A DNA stretch of 64,000 bases from Microbulbifer rhizosphaerae (GCF_014191725.1 NZ_JACHWZ010000004.1:47170-111169); one strand, 5' to 3'; shown: positions 25,012 through 34,654, counted from the stretch's first letter. A program made the numbers and translations. The notes: generated by a model not told the origin, from the letters alone.

Positions 25012-25875
25012 ATGGCGATTACCGCGTCTATGGTAAAAGAACTGCGCGAGCGCACCGGACTGCCGATGATGGAGTGCAAAAAGGCACTGACCGAGGCGGA
25101 CGGCGATATCGAAAAGGCGATTGAAGACCTGCGCAAAGCCTCCGGCCTGAAGGCTGCCAAGAAAGCCGGCCGCACCGCCGCCGACGGCGTGGTCGCGGCG
25201 AAAGTGGCCGAAGACGGCAGCTTCGGTGTACTGGTGGAAGTCAACTCCGAAACCGATTTCGTGGCCCGCGACGACAATTTCAAGGCATTCGTGGAGAAGG
25301 TGGTGGACAAGGCATTTGCCGACCGCCAGCAGGACGTCGCCGCACTGATGGAAGGCGAGCTGGAACAGGCCCGCGAAGCGCTGGTACAGAAGATCGGTGA
25401 GAACATCGGTGTGCGCCGCATCCAGGTGGTGGAAGGAGCCCGGGTGGGCGCCTATGTGCACTCCAACAGCCGTATCGCGGCGATTGTCGCCCTGAGCGGC
25501 GGCGATGAAGAGACCGCTCGCGATGTGGCCATGCACGTGACTGCGGTCAATCCGCAGGTTGTCAAACCGGAGGATATGCCGGAGGACGTGCTGGAGAAGG
25601 AAAAGGAAATCATCAAGGCTCAGCCGGATATGGCAGGCAAGCCCGCTGAGATCGTCGAGAAGATGATGGGCGGCCGTATCAAGAAATTCCTCAAGGAGAA
25701 CAGCCTGGTGGAGCAGCCTTTCGTCAAGAACCCGGATGTGACCATCGGCAAGCTGGTCAAGGACCAGGGCGCGGAAGTGGTTTCCTTCGTCCGCTTTGAA
25801 GTGGGTGAGGGAATCGAGAAGGAAGAGGTGGACTTCGCTGCGGAAGTTGCCGCGCAAGTTAAATCCTCTTCTTAA
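25012..25875 (+). CDS. tsf: Elongation factor Ts
   Basis: 287 aa. The guanine-nucleotide exchange factor that recycles EF-Tu. The N-terminal UBA-like domain ([37 protein letters not shown]) and the core motif [19 protein letters not shown] (contains TDFV, the EF-Tu contact) are conserved. The length matches gammaproteobacterial EF-Ts. It is second gene of the rpsB-tsf unit. Confidence 0.97.
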   Translation: MAITASMVKELRERTGLPMMECKKALTEADGDIEKAIEDLRKASGLKAAKKAGRTAADGVVAAKVAEDGSFGVLVEVNSETDFVARDDNFKAFVEKVVDKAFADRQQDVAALMEGELEQAREALVQKIGENIGVRRIQVVEGARVGAYVHSNSRIAAIVALSGGDEETARDVAMHVTAVNPQVVKPEDMPEDVLEKEKEIIKAQPDMAGKPAEIVEKMMGGRIKKFLKENSLVEQPFVKNPDVTIGKLVKDQGAEVVSFVRFEVGEGIEKEEVDFAAEVAAQVKSSS

Positions 25876-26032
25876 TCGTCTACATCACCGGGTGCCTGAG
25901 GGTGCCCGGTCGCAGTGGGGGTGCTTTCGATGGGCTCTTCGGGGCTACATCGGGGCACCCCTCTGTGTAAATGACCAAAATTGTTGTAATGTTCCGCAGC
26001 AATAACTGCCTGTGCCAGTAGAGGACCAACGG
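25876..26032. other. Structured gap between tsf and pyrH
   Basis: 157 bp with two palindromic stretches: ACCGGGTGCCTGAGGGTGCCCGGT (about 25887-25910), and a longer imperfect stem pairing GGGGTGC...CGATG with CATCG..GCACCCC (about 25917-25963). No U-tract follows, so this may be an RNA-processing or stabilising structure more than a terminator. A pyrH promoter may lie in the AT-rich CAAAATTGTTGTAATG stretch (about 25976-25991). Confidence 0.4.
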
Positions 26033-26770
26033 ATGCCCGGTGTCAAAGATCGCAAGTACAAGCGAATCCTGTTAAAGCTCAGCGGCGAGGAGCTGATGGG
26101 CGAGCAGGGGTTTGGAATCAGCCCAAAGGTACTGGATAAGATGGCCCTAGAGATAGGCCAACTGGTGGGTATCGGCGTCCAGGTGGGGCTGGTGGTCGGC
26201 GGCGGTAACCTGTTTCGCGGCGCCGCGCTGCACGCCGCGGGTCTCGACCGGGTGACCGGCGACCATATGGGAATGCTGGCCACTGTGATGAATGCCCTGG
26301 CCCTGCGAGACGCCCTGGAGCGCTCCAATATTTCTTCCCGTGTTATGTCCGCGATCCAGATGAGCGGTATCGTCGACCACTACGACCGCCGCGCTGCCAT
26401 CCGCAACCTGGAGCGGGGCGAAGTGCTGATCTTCGCCGCCGGCACCGGCAACCCCTTCTTCACCACGGATTCCGCCGCCTGCCTGCGGGGCATCGAAATT
26501 GATGCGGAGCTGGTGCTGAAGGCCACCAAGGTGGACGGCGTCTACTCCGCCGACCCGGTACTGGAACCCACCGCGACCCGTTACGACCAGCTGACTTACG
26601 ACGAGGTGCTGGACAAAAAGCTCGGGGTGATGGACTTAACCGCAATCTGCCTGTGCCGCGAACACAACATGCCCGTGCGGGTGTTCCGCATGGATAAGGC
26701 CGGCGCGCTGCTCAATATCGTTGTGGGTGGCGAAGAGGGCACCTTAATCGAAGAGGAAGTGAAACCGTGA
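26033..26770 (+). CDS. pyrH: UMP kinase
   Basis: About 245 aa. Phosphorylates UMP to UDP, and is hexameric and allosterically controlled by GTP and UTP. It has [20 protein letters not shown] (phosphate-binding N-terminus), [10 protein letters not shown] (about 57-66) and [20 protein letters not shown] 26033 ([12 protein letters not shown]) is preferred because AGAGGACC sits at a proper distance. The GTG at 26012 would add seven residues. Its stop overlaps the frr start (GTGA), so the two are coupled. Confidence 0.95.
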   Translation: MPGVKDRKYKRILLKLSGEELMGEQGFGISPKVLDKMALEIGQLVGIGVQVGLVVGGGNLFRGAALHAAGLDRVTGDHMGMLATVMNALALRDALERSNISSRVMSAIQMSGIVDHYDRRAAIRNLERGEVLIFAAGTGNPFFTTDSAACLRGIEIDAELVLKATKVDGVYSADPVLEPTATRYDQLTYDEVLDKKLGVMDLTAICLCREHNMPVRVFRMDKAGALLNIVVGGEEGTLIEEEVKP

Positions 26771-27324
26771 TTGAAGATATCAAGAAAGACGCGAAGGCGC
26801 GCATGAGCAAAGCGCTCGACGCCTTGGCCGGCAACTTCAACAAAATTCGCACCGGCCGCGCGCACCCGAGCATTCTCGATGGCATCCAGGTCTCCTACTA
26901 CGGCTCCGACACCCCCCTTTCCCAGGTGGCCAATGTCGTGGTGGAAGATGCCCGGACCCTTTCCGTGACGCCCTGGGAAAAGAACCTGGTGCCGGAAATC
27001 GAAAAGGCCATCATGAAATCCGACCTGGGCCTGAACCCCAGTTCCGCCGGTACCGTGATCCGCATTCCCATGCCGATGCTCACCGAGGAAACCCGCAAGA
27101 ACTTTATCCGCCAGGCCAGGGGAGAAGCGGAGAACGCACGGGTGTCCATTCGCAATATCCGCCGCGATGCGCTGGCGGAGGTGAAGGCGCTGGTCAAGGA
27201 GAAGGAGATCTCCGAGGATGACGAGCGCCGCGCCGGTGATGAGATCCAGAAAATCACCGACCAGTTTGTGGCGGAAGTCGACAAGGCTCTGGCGGCTAAA
27301 GAAAAAGACCTGATGGAAATTTGA
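26767..27324 (+). CDS. frr: Ribosome recycling factor
   Basis: 185 aa, exactly the family size. With EF-G it splits post-termination ribosomes. The three-helix bundle/tRNA-mimic features [51 protein letters not shown] and the C-terminal [18 protein letters not shown] are all present. The start is GTG, overlapping pyrH. The stop overlaps the uppS start by 1 nt (TGATG). Confidence 0.97.
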   Translation: MIEDIKKDAKARMSKALDALAGNFNKIRTGRAHPSILDGIQVSYYGSDTPLSQVANVVVEDARTLSVTPWEKNLVPEIEKAIMKSDLGLNPSSAGTVIRIPMPMLTEETRKNFIRQARGEAENARVSIRNIRRDALAEVKALVKEKEISEDDERRAGDEIQKITDQFVAEVDKALAAKEKDLMEI

Positions 27325-28076
27325 TGGATTCCGCCGAAGTGCTGCCGCCGGGCGAGGGCCCGCGCCATATCGCCATTATCATGGATGGCAACGGCCGCTG
27401 GGCCGCACGCCGCGGCCTGCTGCCGTCGGCGGGTCACAAGGCGGGAGTTGAGCGTATCCGCGACTTGGTTTCCGCCTGCGGGGACCGCGGAGTGGAGGCG
27501 CTGACCCTGTTCGCCTTCTCCAGTGAAAACTGGCAGCGCCCGCCCAAGGAAGTGGAGCTGTTGATGAGCCTGTTTCACTCCTACCTGCGCAAAGAGGCTG
27601 CGCGCATGTGTGAGGAGGGCATCCGCCTGCGGGTGGTCGGCCGGCGCGATCGCTTTTCGGCGCGGCTGCAGCGGGCCATCGCGGAGGCGGAAGGGATCAC
27701 CCGCGAGTGCTCCCGCGGCAACCTGGTGATCGCAGCCGATTACGGCGGCCGCTGGGATATCGCCAACGCCGCGCGCGCTCTGGCGGAGGAGGTGGCCGCC
27801 GGGGTGAGGGCGCCGGACTCGATTACCGAAGGGGTGCTGACGGACTACCTGCAGCTGGCGGACCTGCCCCCGGTGGATCTGCTGATCCGATCCAGCGGCG
27901 AGCAGCGCATCAGCAACTTTATCCTGTGGCAGGCGGCCTACAGCGAGTTCTATTTCACAGACGCGCTGTGGCCGGATTTTGACGAGCGCGAACTGGACGC
28001 CGCTATCACCGCTTACCGCCGGCGGGATCGCCGCTACGGCGGCCGCAGCAGCGATGGTTTGGCCGCACAGGCCTGA
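27324..28076 (+). CDS. uppS: Undecaprenyl diphosphate synthase
   Basis: About 250 aa. A cis-prenyltransferase that adds isoprene units to farnesyl diphosphate to give the C55 carrier lipid for peptidoglycan and LPS. The catalytic Asp21 lies in IAIIMDGNGRWAARRGL, and FAFSSENWQRPP and DLLIRSSGEQRISNFILWQAAYSEFYFTDALWPDF are conserved. ATG 27324 overlaps the frr stop. A MITE-like element separates it from cdsA. Confidence 0.96.
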   Translation: MDSAEVLPPGEGPRHIAIIMDGNGRWAARRGLLPSAGHKAGVERIRDLVSACGDRGVEALTLFAFSSENWQRPPKEVELLMSLFHSYLRKEAARMCEEGIRLRVVGRRDRFSARLQRAIAEAEGITRECSRGNLVIAADYGGRWDIANAARALAEEVAAGVRAPDSITEGVLTDYLQLADLPPVDLLIRSSGEQRISNFILWQAAYSEFYFTDALWPDFDERELDAAITAYRRRDRRYGGRSSDGLAAQA

Positions 28077-28111
28077 GTTCCAAGCGATGAAAATCGGACT
28101 GAGAGCTTATT

Positions 28112-28273
28112 CATGAATAATACGTCGCTGCGACAGCGGCCATTTTCGCCCAGTGCAGGGAACGGGGAGCGCGGTGTGCTTATTGCATATAGCCGACGAG
28201 TGACGTCGAGATGGGCGGAAATGGCTCCGTCCCTTCGGGTTGCGCCCCAAAACGCAGTGATGTTTTATTCATG
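28112..28273. mobile_element. MITE-like element with 21-bp terminal inverted repeats
   Basis: About 162 bp with no coding capacity between uppS and cdsA, which are usually closely spaced. Termini CATGAATAATACGTCGCTGCG (28112-28132) and the complement of CATGAATAAAACATCACTGC plus G (28253-28273) match at 18 of 21 positions. A second, inner inverted pair GCCATTTTCGCCCA (28139-28152) and TGGGCGGAAATGGC (28212-28225) matches at 13 of 14. No clear target-site duplication was confirmed. A non-autonomous transposable element is the simplest reading. Confidence 0.6.
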
Positions 28274-28296
28274 GACAAGCTTCTAAGGGTGTAACG

Positions 28297-29142
28297 GTGC
28301 TAAAACAAAGAATAATGACCGCGCTGGTGTTGGTGGCTCTGTTTCTCGGGGTGTTGTTCTTCCTTCCCATCCAGTGGTTCTCTCTGGCAACGGTGGCAGT
28401 GATTCTGCTCGGCGGCTGGGAGTGGGCCAACCTTTCCAATCTCAATCGCGCGCTGCGCTTTGTCTTTCTCGCCGCCTTGGGCTTCTGCTTGGTGGGCACT
28501 GCCCAGTACGTCTTCGCCATGGACTTCGCCCGTCCGGATACCGGGCGGGCGCGCCAGATACTGGCGGTGGCCTGCGGTTGGTGGGCGCTGGCATTCCTGT
28601 GGGTGCAGAGCTATCCCGCTAGCGCCATGCTGTGGGGTAACCGCTGGGCGCGCGGCCTGATCGGCCTGGTGGTGCTGGCACCGGCCTGGTTGTCGATGGT
28701 GATCCTGCGGGGTCAGGAGCACGGCGCCTGGCTGGTGCTGTTCGTGGTGGCAGTGGTGGTGGCCGCCGACGTGGGGGCCTACTTCGTGGGTCGCCGCTAC
28801 GGCAAGCACAAGCTGGCCCGCGAAGTGAGCCCGGGCAAATCCTGGGAGGGCTTCTTCGGCGGCCTGGTCGCTTGCCTGATCCTGGCAGTCGGCGTCTCCC
28901 TGCTGCTGGAGTTGCCGCTGAAAAACAGTGTACTGTTTTCCTTTGGAGTGCTGGTCACCGCGCTGGCCTCGGTGATCGGGGATCTGGTGGAGAGCATGTT
29001 CAAACGCCATCGGGGTATCAAGGACAGCAGCCGTATACTGCCCGGTCACGGCGGCATCCTGGATCGCCTGGACAGTCTCTCCGCGGCGCTGCCGGTGTTC
29101 ACCATGGCCGCGCTCGCCAGTGAACTGCCGAAATATTTGTAA
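28297..29142 (+). CDS. cdsA: Phosphatidate cytidylyltransferase
   Basis: A 281-aa inner-membrane enzyme that makes CDP-diacylglycerol from CTP and phosphatidic acid, the branch point of phospholipid synthesis. Several membrane helices span residues 10-220. The family signature S-x3-KR-x4-KD-x5-PGHGG-x2-DR-x-D is intact near the C-terminus (SMFKRHRGIKDSSRILPGHGG, then ILDRLDS). The start is GTG. It lies between uppS and dxr. Confidence 0.95.
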   Translation: MLKQRIMTALVLVALFLGVLFFLPIQWFSLATVAVILLGGWEWANLSNLNRALRFVFLAALGFCLVGTAQYVFAMDFARPDTGRARQILAVACGWWALAFLWVQSYPASAMLWGNRWARGLIGLVVLAPAWLSMVILRGQEHGAWLVLFVVAVVVAADVGAYFVGRRYGKHKLAREVSPGKSWEGFFGGLVACLILAVGVSLLLELPLKNSVLFSFGVLVTALASVIGDLVESMFKRHRGIKDSSRILPGHGGILDRLDSLSAALPVFTMAALASELPKYL

Positions 29143-29240
29143 GATGGGTGCATTGCGCCTGTCTGTTACCGTGGGGGCGTCCGCTCCAGCGGATACAATC
29201 CCCGGTTCTGCCCGACTCGCAGTGAGGTAGGTAATTCTCG

Positions 29241-30416
29241 ATGCAATCCGTTACGGTCCTCGGCTCAACCGGCTCCATCGGCGTCAGCACCCTGGATGTG
29301 CTGGCGCGCCATCCGCAGCGCTATTCGGTGTTTGCGCTAACCGCCCGCGAGCGTGTGACCGAGCTGGCACAACAGTGTCGCCGCTTCGCCCCGCGTTATG
29401 CCGTGGTGGCGGACGAGAAAGGTGCCCGGGCACTCCGCGAGCAACTGGCCGGAGAGGCGCCGGGTACCGAGATACTCTGGGGAGTGGAAGGGCTCTGCCG
29501 GGTGGCATCGGACCCGCAGGTGGATGCTGTGATGGCGGCGATTGTCGGCGCCGCCGGCCTGCGCCCGACGCTGGCGGCGGTAGAGGCGGGCAAAAAGGTC
29601 CTGCTGGCGAACAAGGAATCCCTGGTGATGGCGGGGCCGGTGTTTATGCAGGCCCTGGAGAAAAGTGGCGCCCAGTTGCTGCCCATCGACAGCGAGCACA
29701 ACGCCATCTTCCAGTGCCTGCCTCAGCCCTGCGCCGACCTCGATCAGGCGGGGGTTGAAAAAATCCTTCTCACCGGCTCCGGCGGTCCCTTCCGCACCCG
29801 CCCTGAGAATGAACTGCACCGGGTCACCCCGGATGAGGCCTGCGCCCACCCCAACTGGTCCATGGGGCGCAAGATATCCGTGGATTCCGCCACCATGATG
29901 AACAAGGGCCTGGAGTTCATCGAGGCGTGCCTGCTGTTCGGCGCGCGGCCCGATCAGGTGGAGGTGGTGGTGCACCCGCAAAGCATCGTCCACTCCATGG
30001 TGCAGTACCGCGACGGCTCGCTGCTGGCGCAGATGGGCGAGCCGGATATGCGCACGCCCATCGCCCATGCGCTGGCTTTTCCCGAGCGTATCGGCAGCGG
30101 CGTGGCGGCGTTGGATCTGATTGCCCGGGGCCGCCTGGACTTCGAGGCGCCGGATGCGCGTCGCTTCCCCTGCCTGCGGCTGGCCCGCGAGGCCATGGAT
30201 GCCGGCGGGAGCGCTCCCACGGTGCTGAACGCCGCCAACGAGGTGGCGGTGGAGGCCTTCCTGCAGGGCGGGCTGGCATTTACTAGTATTCCGGCTGTGA
30301 TCGAGCGGGTGATGAAATCCGCGGAACCGGTTGAACTGACTGGCCTGGACGCAGTCGAAACAGCGGATCGCAGTGCGCGGGCACTGGCGCAGCGGGCGCT
30401 GGAAGAATTGAGCTGA
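29241..30416 (+). CDS. dxr: 1-deoxy-D-xylulose 5-phosphate reductoisomerase
   Basis: 391 aa. Converts DXP to 2-C-methyl-D-erythritol 4-phosphate with NADPH and a divalent metal, the first committed step of the MEP isoprenoid pathway that feeds UppS. It has the NADPH loop GSTGSIG (8-14), [10 protein letters not shown], the metal-binding [13 protein letters not shown] and the active-site lid [30 protein letters not shown] carries further conserved residues. GAGGTAGG precedes the start. Confidence 0.96.
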   Translation: MQSVTVLGSTGSIGVSTLDVLARHPQRYSVFALTARERVTELAQQCRRFAPRYAVVADEKGARALREQLAGEAPGTEILWGVEGLCRVASDPQVDAVMAAIVGAAGLRPTLAAVEAGKKVLLANKESLVMAGPVFMQALEKSGAQLLPIDSEHNAIFQCLPQPCADLDQAGVEKILLTGSGGPFRTRPENELHRVTPDEACAHPNWSMGRKISVDSATMMNKGLEFIEACLLFGARPDQVEVVVHPQSIVHSMVQYRDGSLLAQMGEPDMRTPIAHALAFPERIGSGVAALDLIARGRLDFEAPDARRFPCLRLAREAMDAGGSAPTVLNAANEVAVEAFLQGGLAFTSIPAVIERVMKSAEPVELTGLDAVETADRSARALAQRALEELS

Positions 30417-30454
30417 AAGAATTGAATAGCCGCGCAACGAGTTAGACAGGTTTT

Positions 30455-31810
30455 ATGGATTTTATTCAAACAGTCATCTGGGCCCTGATCGCTTTGGGCG
30501 TACTGGTCACCTTCCACGAAATGGGCCATTTCTGGGTGGCGCGCCTGTGTGGGGTCAAGGTACTGCGCTTTTCCGTGGGGTTCGGCCGCCGCTTGGTGTC
30601 CCGTTACGACCGCCACGGCACTGAATTCACCCTGTCGGCGATTCCGCTGGGCGGCTATGTAAAGATGCTCGACGAGCGCGAGGGCACCGTGCCCCGGGAC
30701 CAACTGGACCAGGCGTTCAACCGCAAGAGCGTATGGGCGCGCATCGCCATCGCCGCGGCCGGGCCGGCGGCCAACTTTGTGCTGGCCGTGGTGCTCTTCT
30801 GGGCGGTGTTTATGGGCGGTACCGCGGGTCCTGTGCCCATCGTCGAATCCGTGCAGCCCGGCAGTATTGCCGCGCGCGCCGGCCTCGAGCGGGGGCAGGA
30901 GATCATCGCCGTCGACGGCGAGCCGACTCCCACCTGGCAGGCGCTCAACTGGCGCCTGGCGAATCGCCTTGGGGACACCGGAAGCATCGAATTCTCCGTG
31001 CGCTACCCGGACTCCGATCTGGAATACCACACACTGGCGGACATAGACCGCTGGCTGGCGGGGCAGGAAGTACCGGACCCGCTGGGGGAAGCGGGGCTGG
31101 AGCTCTGGACACCTCCGGCCAGTATGAATCTGGCCCAGGTGACTCCTGACAGCCCTGCGGAGCGGGCCGGCCTGCGAGCCGGGGACAAAATTCTCTCCAC
31201 CGACGGCAAGGCCTTCGGTGATTGGGACAGCTGGAGCCAGTACCTGCGGAGCCATGGCGGTGAGACGGTGCGCGTGGAAGTGGAACGGGATGGCGAGCGC
31301 CGGTTACTGGAAGTTACTCCGGAAATGGTGACCCTGGACAGCGGTGAGCGAGTCGGCCGCATCGGTGTGCTGCCGGTGGTGGAATCCTGGCCGAAGGAGC
31401 GGGTGCGCACCTACCACTATGGTTTGGGCGGGGCCCTGGCCAAGGGGTTGCAGGAGACCTGGGAAAAAACCCTGTTCACCCTCAACAGCCTCAAAAAACT
31501 GATTGTGGGCCAGCTTTCGACCCGGAACTTGAGCGGCCCTATCACCATTGCTAAAGTGGCCGGCACTTCGGCGGACGCCGGCTGGCAGTCATTTCTGTCG
31601 CTGCTGGCGCTGCTTAGTATCAGCCTCGGCGTGCTCAACCTGCTGCCTATCCCGGTGCTCGACGGCGGTCATCTTCTCTACTACGGTATTGAAGCCATCA
31701 AGGGTTCGCCGGTGTCCGAGCGGGTGCAGATGATCGGCCTGCAGGTGGGTATGGCACTGGTGCTGTGTATTATGGGCTTGGCGCTGTACAACGATATTTT
31801 GCGCTTATAA
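30455..31810 (+). CDS. rseP: Site-2 protease RseP
   Basis: A 451-aa zinc intramembrane protease that completes regulated cleavage of the anti-sigma factor RseA, and also clears signal peptides. The catalytic HEMGH motif is at 21-25 in TM1. Two periplasmic PDZ domains follow (about 115-200 with GSIAARAGLERGQEIIAVDG, and about 205-300 with SPAERAGLRAGDKILSTDG). The second catalytic motif is NLLPIPVLDGGHL near residue 400. Placed before bamA, as usual. Confidence 0.96.
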   Translation: MDFIQTVIWALIALGVLVTFHEMGHFWVARLCGVKVLRFSVGFGRRLVSRYDRHGTEFTLSAIPLGGYVKMLDEREGTVPRDQLDQAFNRKSVWARIAIAAAGPAANFVLAVVLFWAVFMGGTAGPVPIVESVQPGSIAARAGLERGQEIIAVDGEPTPTWQALNWRLANRLGDTGSIEFSVRYPDSDLEYHTLADIDRWLAGQEVPDPLGEAGLELWTPPASMNLAQVTPDSPAERAGLRAGDKILSTDGKAFGDWDSWSQYLRSHGGETVRVEVERDGERRLLEVTPEMVTLDSGERVGRIGVLPVVESWPKERVRTYHYGLGGALAKGLQETWEKTLFTLNSLKKLIVGQLSTRNLSGPITIAKVAGTSADAGWQSFLSLLALLSISLGVLNLLPIPVLDGGHLLYYGIEAIKGSPVSERVQMIGLQVGMALVLCIMGLALYNDILRL

Positions 31811-31960
31811 GGCGGCCGAAGGCCGCCATCAAACTCCTCTCTCCGTTTGTGGGGTAAATCGGCAGGATAGCCGATTGAACACCCCGGGAGGGGCGCCCGT
31901 AAAGCGGGCGAGCGCCAGGGATGATGTGAATTAATGGATGGTCCGGAGGGCCGGTAGAGG
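31811..31960. repeat. Modular hairpin repeats between rseP and bamA
   Basis: Hairpins GGCGGCC-gaa-GGCCGCC (31811-31827), AATCGGC-AGGATA-GCCGATT (31857-31876) and CGCCCG-taaag-CGGGCG (31894-31910), then AGGGAT (31918-31923) and ATGGAT (31935-31940). Order and spacing parallel the interior of repeat B1 (AAAACGGC-AGGATT-GCCGTTTT, then GAAC, then a GCCC hairpin, then ATGGAC). No gene seen. bamA must be transcribed through it or from a promoter just after it. Confidence 0.65.
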
Positions 31961-32022
31961 GCAGCCGCAAGGTACCCTTCTCATTGGTTGGAATTGCGAA
32001 TAAAGAACTCGGAAATTAGTAG

Positions 32023-34614
32023 ATGAATCACTTTCTGAAAGCGGCCTCGCTGGGCCTGGCCCTGCCATTGACTGCCATTGCCCAGTCGTTCGTGGTCAAC
32101 GATATTCGCGTCGAAGGTTTGCAGCGGGTTTCCGCCGGTACCGTGTTCGCGTCGCTGCCGGTTCGGGTCGGCGACCAGATCGAGAGCCTGGATATCCAGA
32201 CGGCCACCCGCGCGCTCTTCCGCACCGGCTACTTTCAGGACATCCAGATAGGCCGGGAAAACGGCGTGCTGGTGGTAACCGTGCGCGAGCGGCCGGCAAT
32301 TTCCAAGATTGAAATCACCGGCAACAAGGCCATCAAGACCGAAGACCTGCTCAAGGGTATGGAGGAGAATGGTCTCGCGGAAGGTCAGATTTTCAAGCGC
32401 GCCACCCTCGAGGGCCTGGCGCAGGAGCTGGAGCGCCAGTATGTGGCCCAGGGCCGCTACGGTGCCAGCGTAGAAACCGAGGTCAAGGAGCTGCCGCGCA
32501 ACCAAGTGGAGTTGAAAGTCGTGGTGGACGAGGGCTCGGTGGCTGCCATCAAGCACATCAATATTGTCGGCAATCAGGCTTTTTCCGACGAGGAGCTGGC
32601 GGAAATCTTCGAACTGCAGACCACCGGCTGGCTTTCCTGGCTGCGCAGCGACGACAAATACTCCCGCGAAAAACTCACAGGCGACCTGGAGCGCCTGGAG
32701 TCCTATTACCTGGACCGGGGTTACCTGGAATTCCGCATTGATTCCACCCAGGTGTCCCTGAGCCCGGACAAAAGCAGTGTCTTTATCACCATCAATATCT
32801 CCGAGGGCGATGTCTACAAGGTCAGCGAGGTGGAGCTGGCCGGCGATCCGGTGGTGCCGGAAGAGGAGATCCGTCGCCTCCTGCTGGTGCGTGAGGGTCA
32901 GACCTTTTCCCAGGTGCTGATGACTACCACCTCCGACTATATTACCAAGCGCCTGGGTAACGAGGGTTATACCTTTGCCGAGGTGAACGGCATCCCGGAA
33001 CCCAATGAGGAAGATAAAACGGTAAAAATCACCTTCTTTATCGACCCTGGCAAGCGCGCCTATGTGCGTCGCATCGAATTTCGTGGCAACACCCGCACCG
33101 CCGACGAAGTGCTGCGCCGGGAAATGCGCCAGATGGAATCCGCCTCAGCATCCTCCGCACGCATCGAGCAGTCCAAGGTGCGGCTGGAGCGGCTGGGTTA
33201 CTTCAAAGAGGTGCAGGTGGAAACCACGGAGGTGCCGGGTACTTCCGACCAGATCGATGTGGAGTACACGGTGGAGGAGCAGCCCTCCGGCACCATAGGT
33301 GGCACGGTCGGCTACGCCCAGGGCAGCGGCGTAGTGCTCGGTGCTAATGTGCAGGAAAACAACTGGCTGGGTACCGGCAAGTCGGTGGGTTTTGCGGTGA
33401 ACACCTCCCGCTATCAGACGGTGCTTAATTTCTCCTACACCGATCCCTATTTCACTCCGGACGGCGTCAGTCGCGGCTTCAATATATTTTATCAAGAGCG
33501 CGATTATTCCGAGATCAACCTGTCGAGTTATAACACCACAACCTATGGTGCAGGTCTGAGTTTTGGTTATCCGATATCCGAGATTTCCCGGGTCGGCCTG
33601 AATTTGGGTGTCAGCCACATGGAACTCGGTGTCGGCAGCAGCCCCGTCAAGGAAATCAAGGACAGCCCAGTCCCCATTGAGGGGGTGGAGGACGCTACCA
33701 TCCCGCTATCGGATCTCGAGCGAAATAGCACTGGTCAGTTATTCTCCCCTGAAGTTATTGAGGCGCGTGACGCTGGAGAAGCATTGGATCTCAGTGAGCC
33801 CCTTGATCCGGCACTCCTTAATACGGACCTTGACGGTTTTGTCGACCAGAACGGCGATGAGTTTGACTCTTTTACCGTTACTACCTCCTATGCGCGCTCT
33901 ACCTTGAACCGGGGCATCCTCGCCACCCGGGGCACGTCGCAGCGGGCCTCTCTGGAAGTGGCGCTGCCCGGGGGCGACCTGGAGTACTACAAGCTGCTCT
34001 ACACCGCTCAGTATTTCCGCCCCTTGACCAGGGACCTTACCCTGCGCCTGCGCACCAGGCTCGGGTATGCCGACAGTTATGGCGATACCAGCAAACTGCC
34101 ATTCTTCGAGAATTTCTATGCAGGTGGTTTTGGCTCGGTGCGCGGTTTCGAGCGCAATACACTGGGTCCTCGCTCCACCCCACCGGAGGCCTATAGGGCG
34201 GCCGCCTGCGCAACAGCTGATGGCGAGATTACGAAGTCCTGTTATGTGTTCATTCCGGAAACCGGGCAGCTGCTGACGCAGCCGCTGACTTCCGGCGATC
34301 CGGACCCGTTCGGTGGCAACATCCTGATCGAAGGCAGTGCGGAAATTATCTTCCCGCTCCCCTTCGTCAAGGATCAGCGATCCATGCAGTCGGCCTTTTT
34401 CATCGATGCGGGCAACGTTTTTGATTCCAGCTGTGGTATTTCCCAGATCAACTGCTACGATGTGGACCTCGACCATATCAATGTCTCCGCCGGTGTTGGC
34501 CTGACCTGGATTACCGGCTTCGGCCCGCTGACCTTCAGCGTGGCCAAGGCATTGCAGGAGAACGAAGACGACGAGACAGAAGTCTTCCAGTTCTCACTTG
34601 GCAACAGTTTCTAA
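32023..34614 (+). CDS. bamA: Outer membrane protein assembly factor BamA
   Basis: 863 aa, slightly longer than the usual 790-810. The signal peptide ends at AIAQS (about 22). Five POTRA domains (about 23-345) and a C-terminal Omp85 beta-barrel follow. The lid-lock motif VRGF is at 706-709, and the chain ends with Phe (SLGNSF), a beta-signal. Two expanded surface loops are seen: about 80 residues at 533-616 rich in Asp/Glu, with a DLDGFVDQNGDEFD stretch that could bind Ca2+, and one after VRGF with a Cys pair. BamA inserts beta-barrel proteins into the outer membrane. skp follows. Confidence 0.96.
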   Translation: MNHFLKAASLGLALPLTAIAQSFVVNDIRVEGLQRVSAGTVFASLPVRVGDQIESLDIQTATRALFRTGYFQDIQIGRENGVLVVTVRERPAISKIEITGNKAIKTEDLLKGMEENGLAEGQIFKRATLEGLAQELERQYVAQGRYGASVETEVKELPRNQVELKVVVDEGSVAAIKHINIVGNQAFSDEELAEIFELQTTGWLSWLRSDDKYSREKLTGDLERLESYYLDRGYLEFRIDSTQVSLSPDKSSVFITINISEGDVYKVSEVELAGDPVVPEEEIRRLLLVREGQTFSQVLMTTTSDYITKRLGNEGYTFAEVNGIPEPNEEDKTVKITFFIDPGKRAYVRRIEFRGNTRTADEVLRREMRQMESASASSARIEQSKVRLERLGYFKEVQVETTEVPGTSDQIDVEYTVEEQPSGTIGGTVGYAQGSGVVLGANVQENNWLGTGKSVGFAVNTSRYQTVLNFSYTDPYFTPDGVSRGFNIFYQERDYSEINLSSYNTTTYGAGLSFGYPISEISRVGLNLGVSHMELGVGSSPVKEIKDSPVPIEGVEDATIPLSDLERNSTGQLFSPEVIEARDAGEALDLSEPLDPALLNTDLDGFVDQNGDEFDSFTVTTSYARSTLNRGILATRGTSQRASLEVALPGGDLEYYKLLYTAQYFRPLTRDLTLRLRTRLGYADSYGDTSKLPFFENFYAGGFGSVRGFERNTLGPRSTPPEAYRAAACATADGEITKSCYVFIPETGQLLTQPLTSGDPDPFGGNILIEGSAEIIFPLPFVKDQRSMQSAFFIDAGNVFDSSCGISQINCYDVDLDHINVSAGVGLTWITGFGPLTFSVAKALQENEDDETEVFQFSLGNSF

Positions 34615-34654
34615 GGGTAGTGTTGTCAGTCACTATAAATAAGCAATACGGAGA

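Noticed and set aside
29954-31255. 433-aa minus-strand open frame over dxr and rseP
   Set aside because: Antisense shadow of two certain genes. High-GC codon bias produces open antisense frames.
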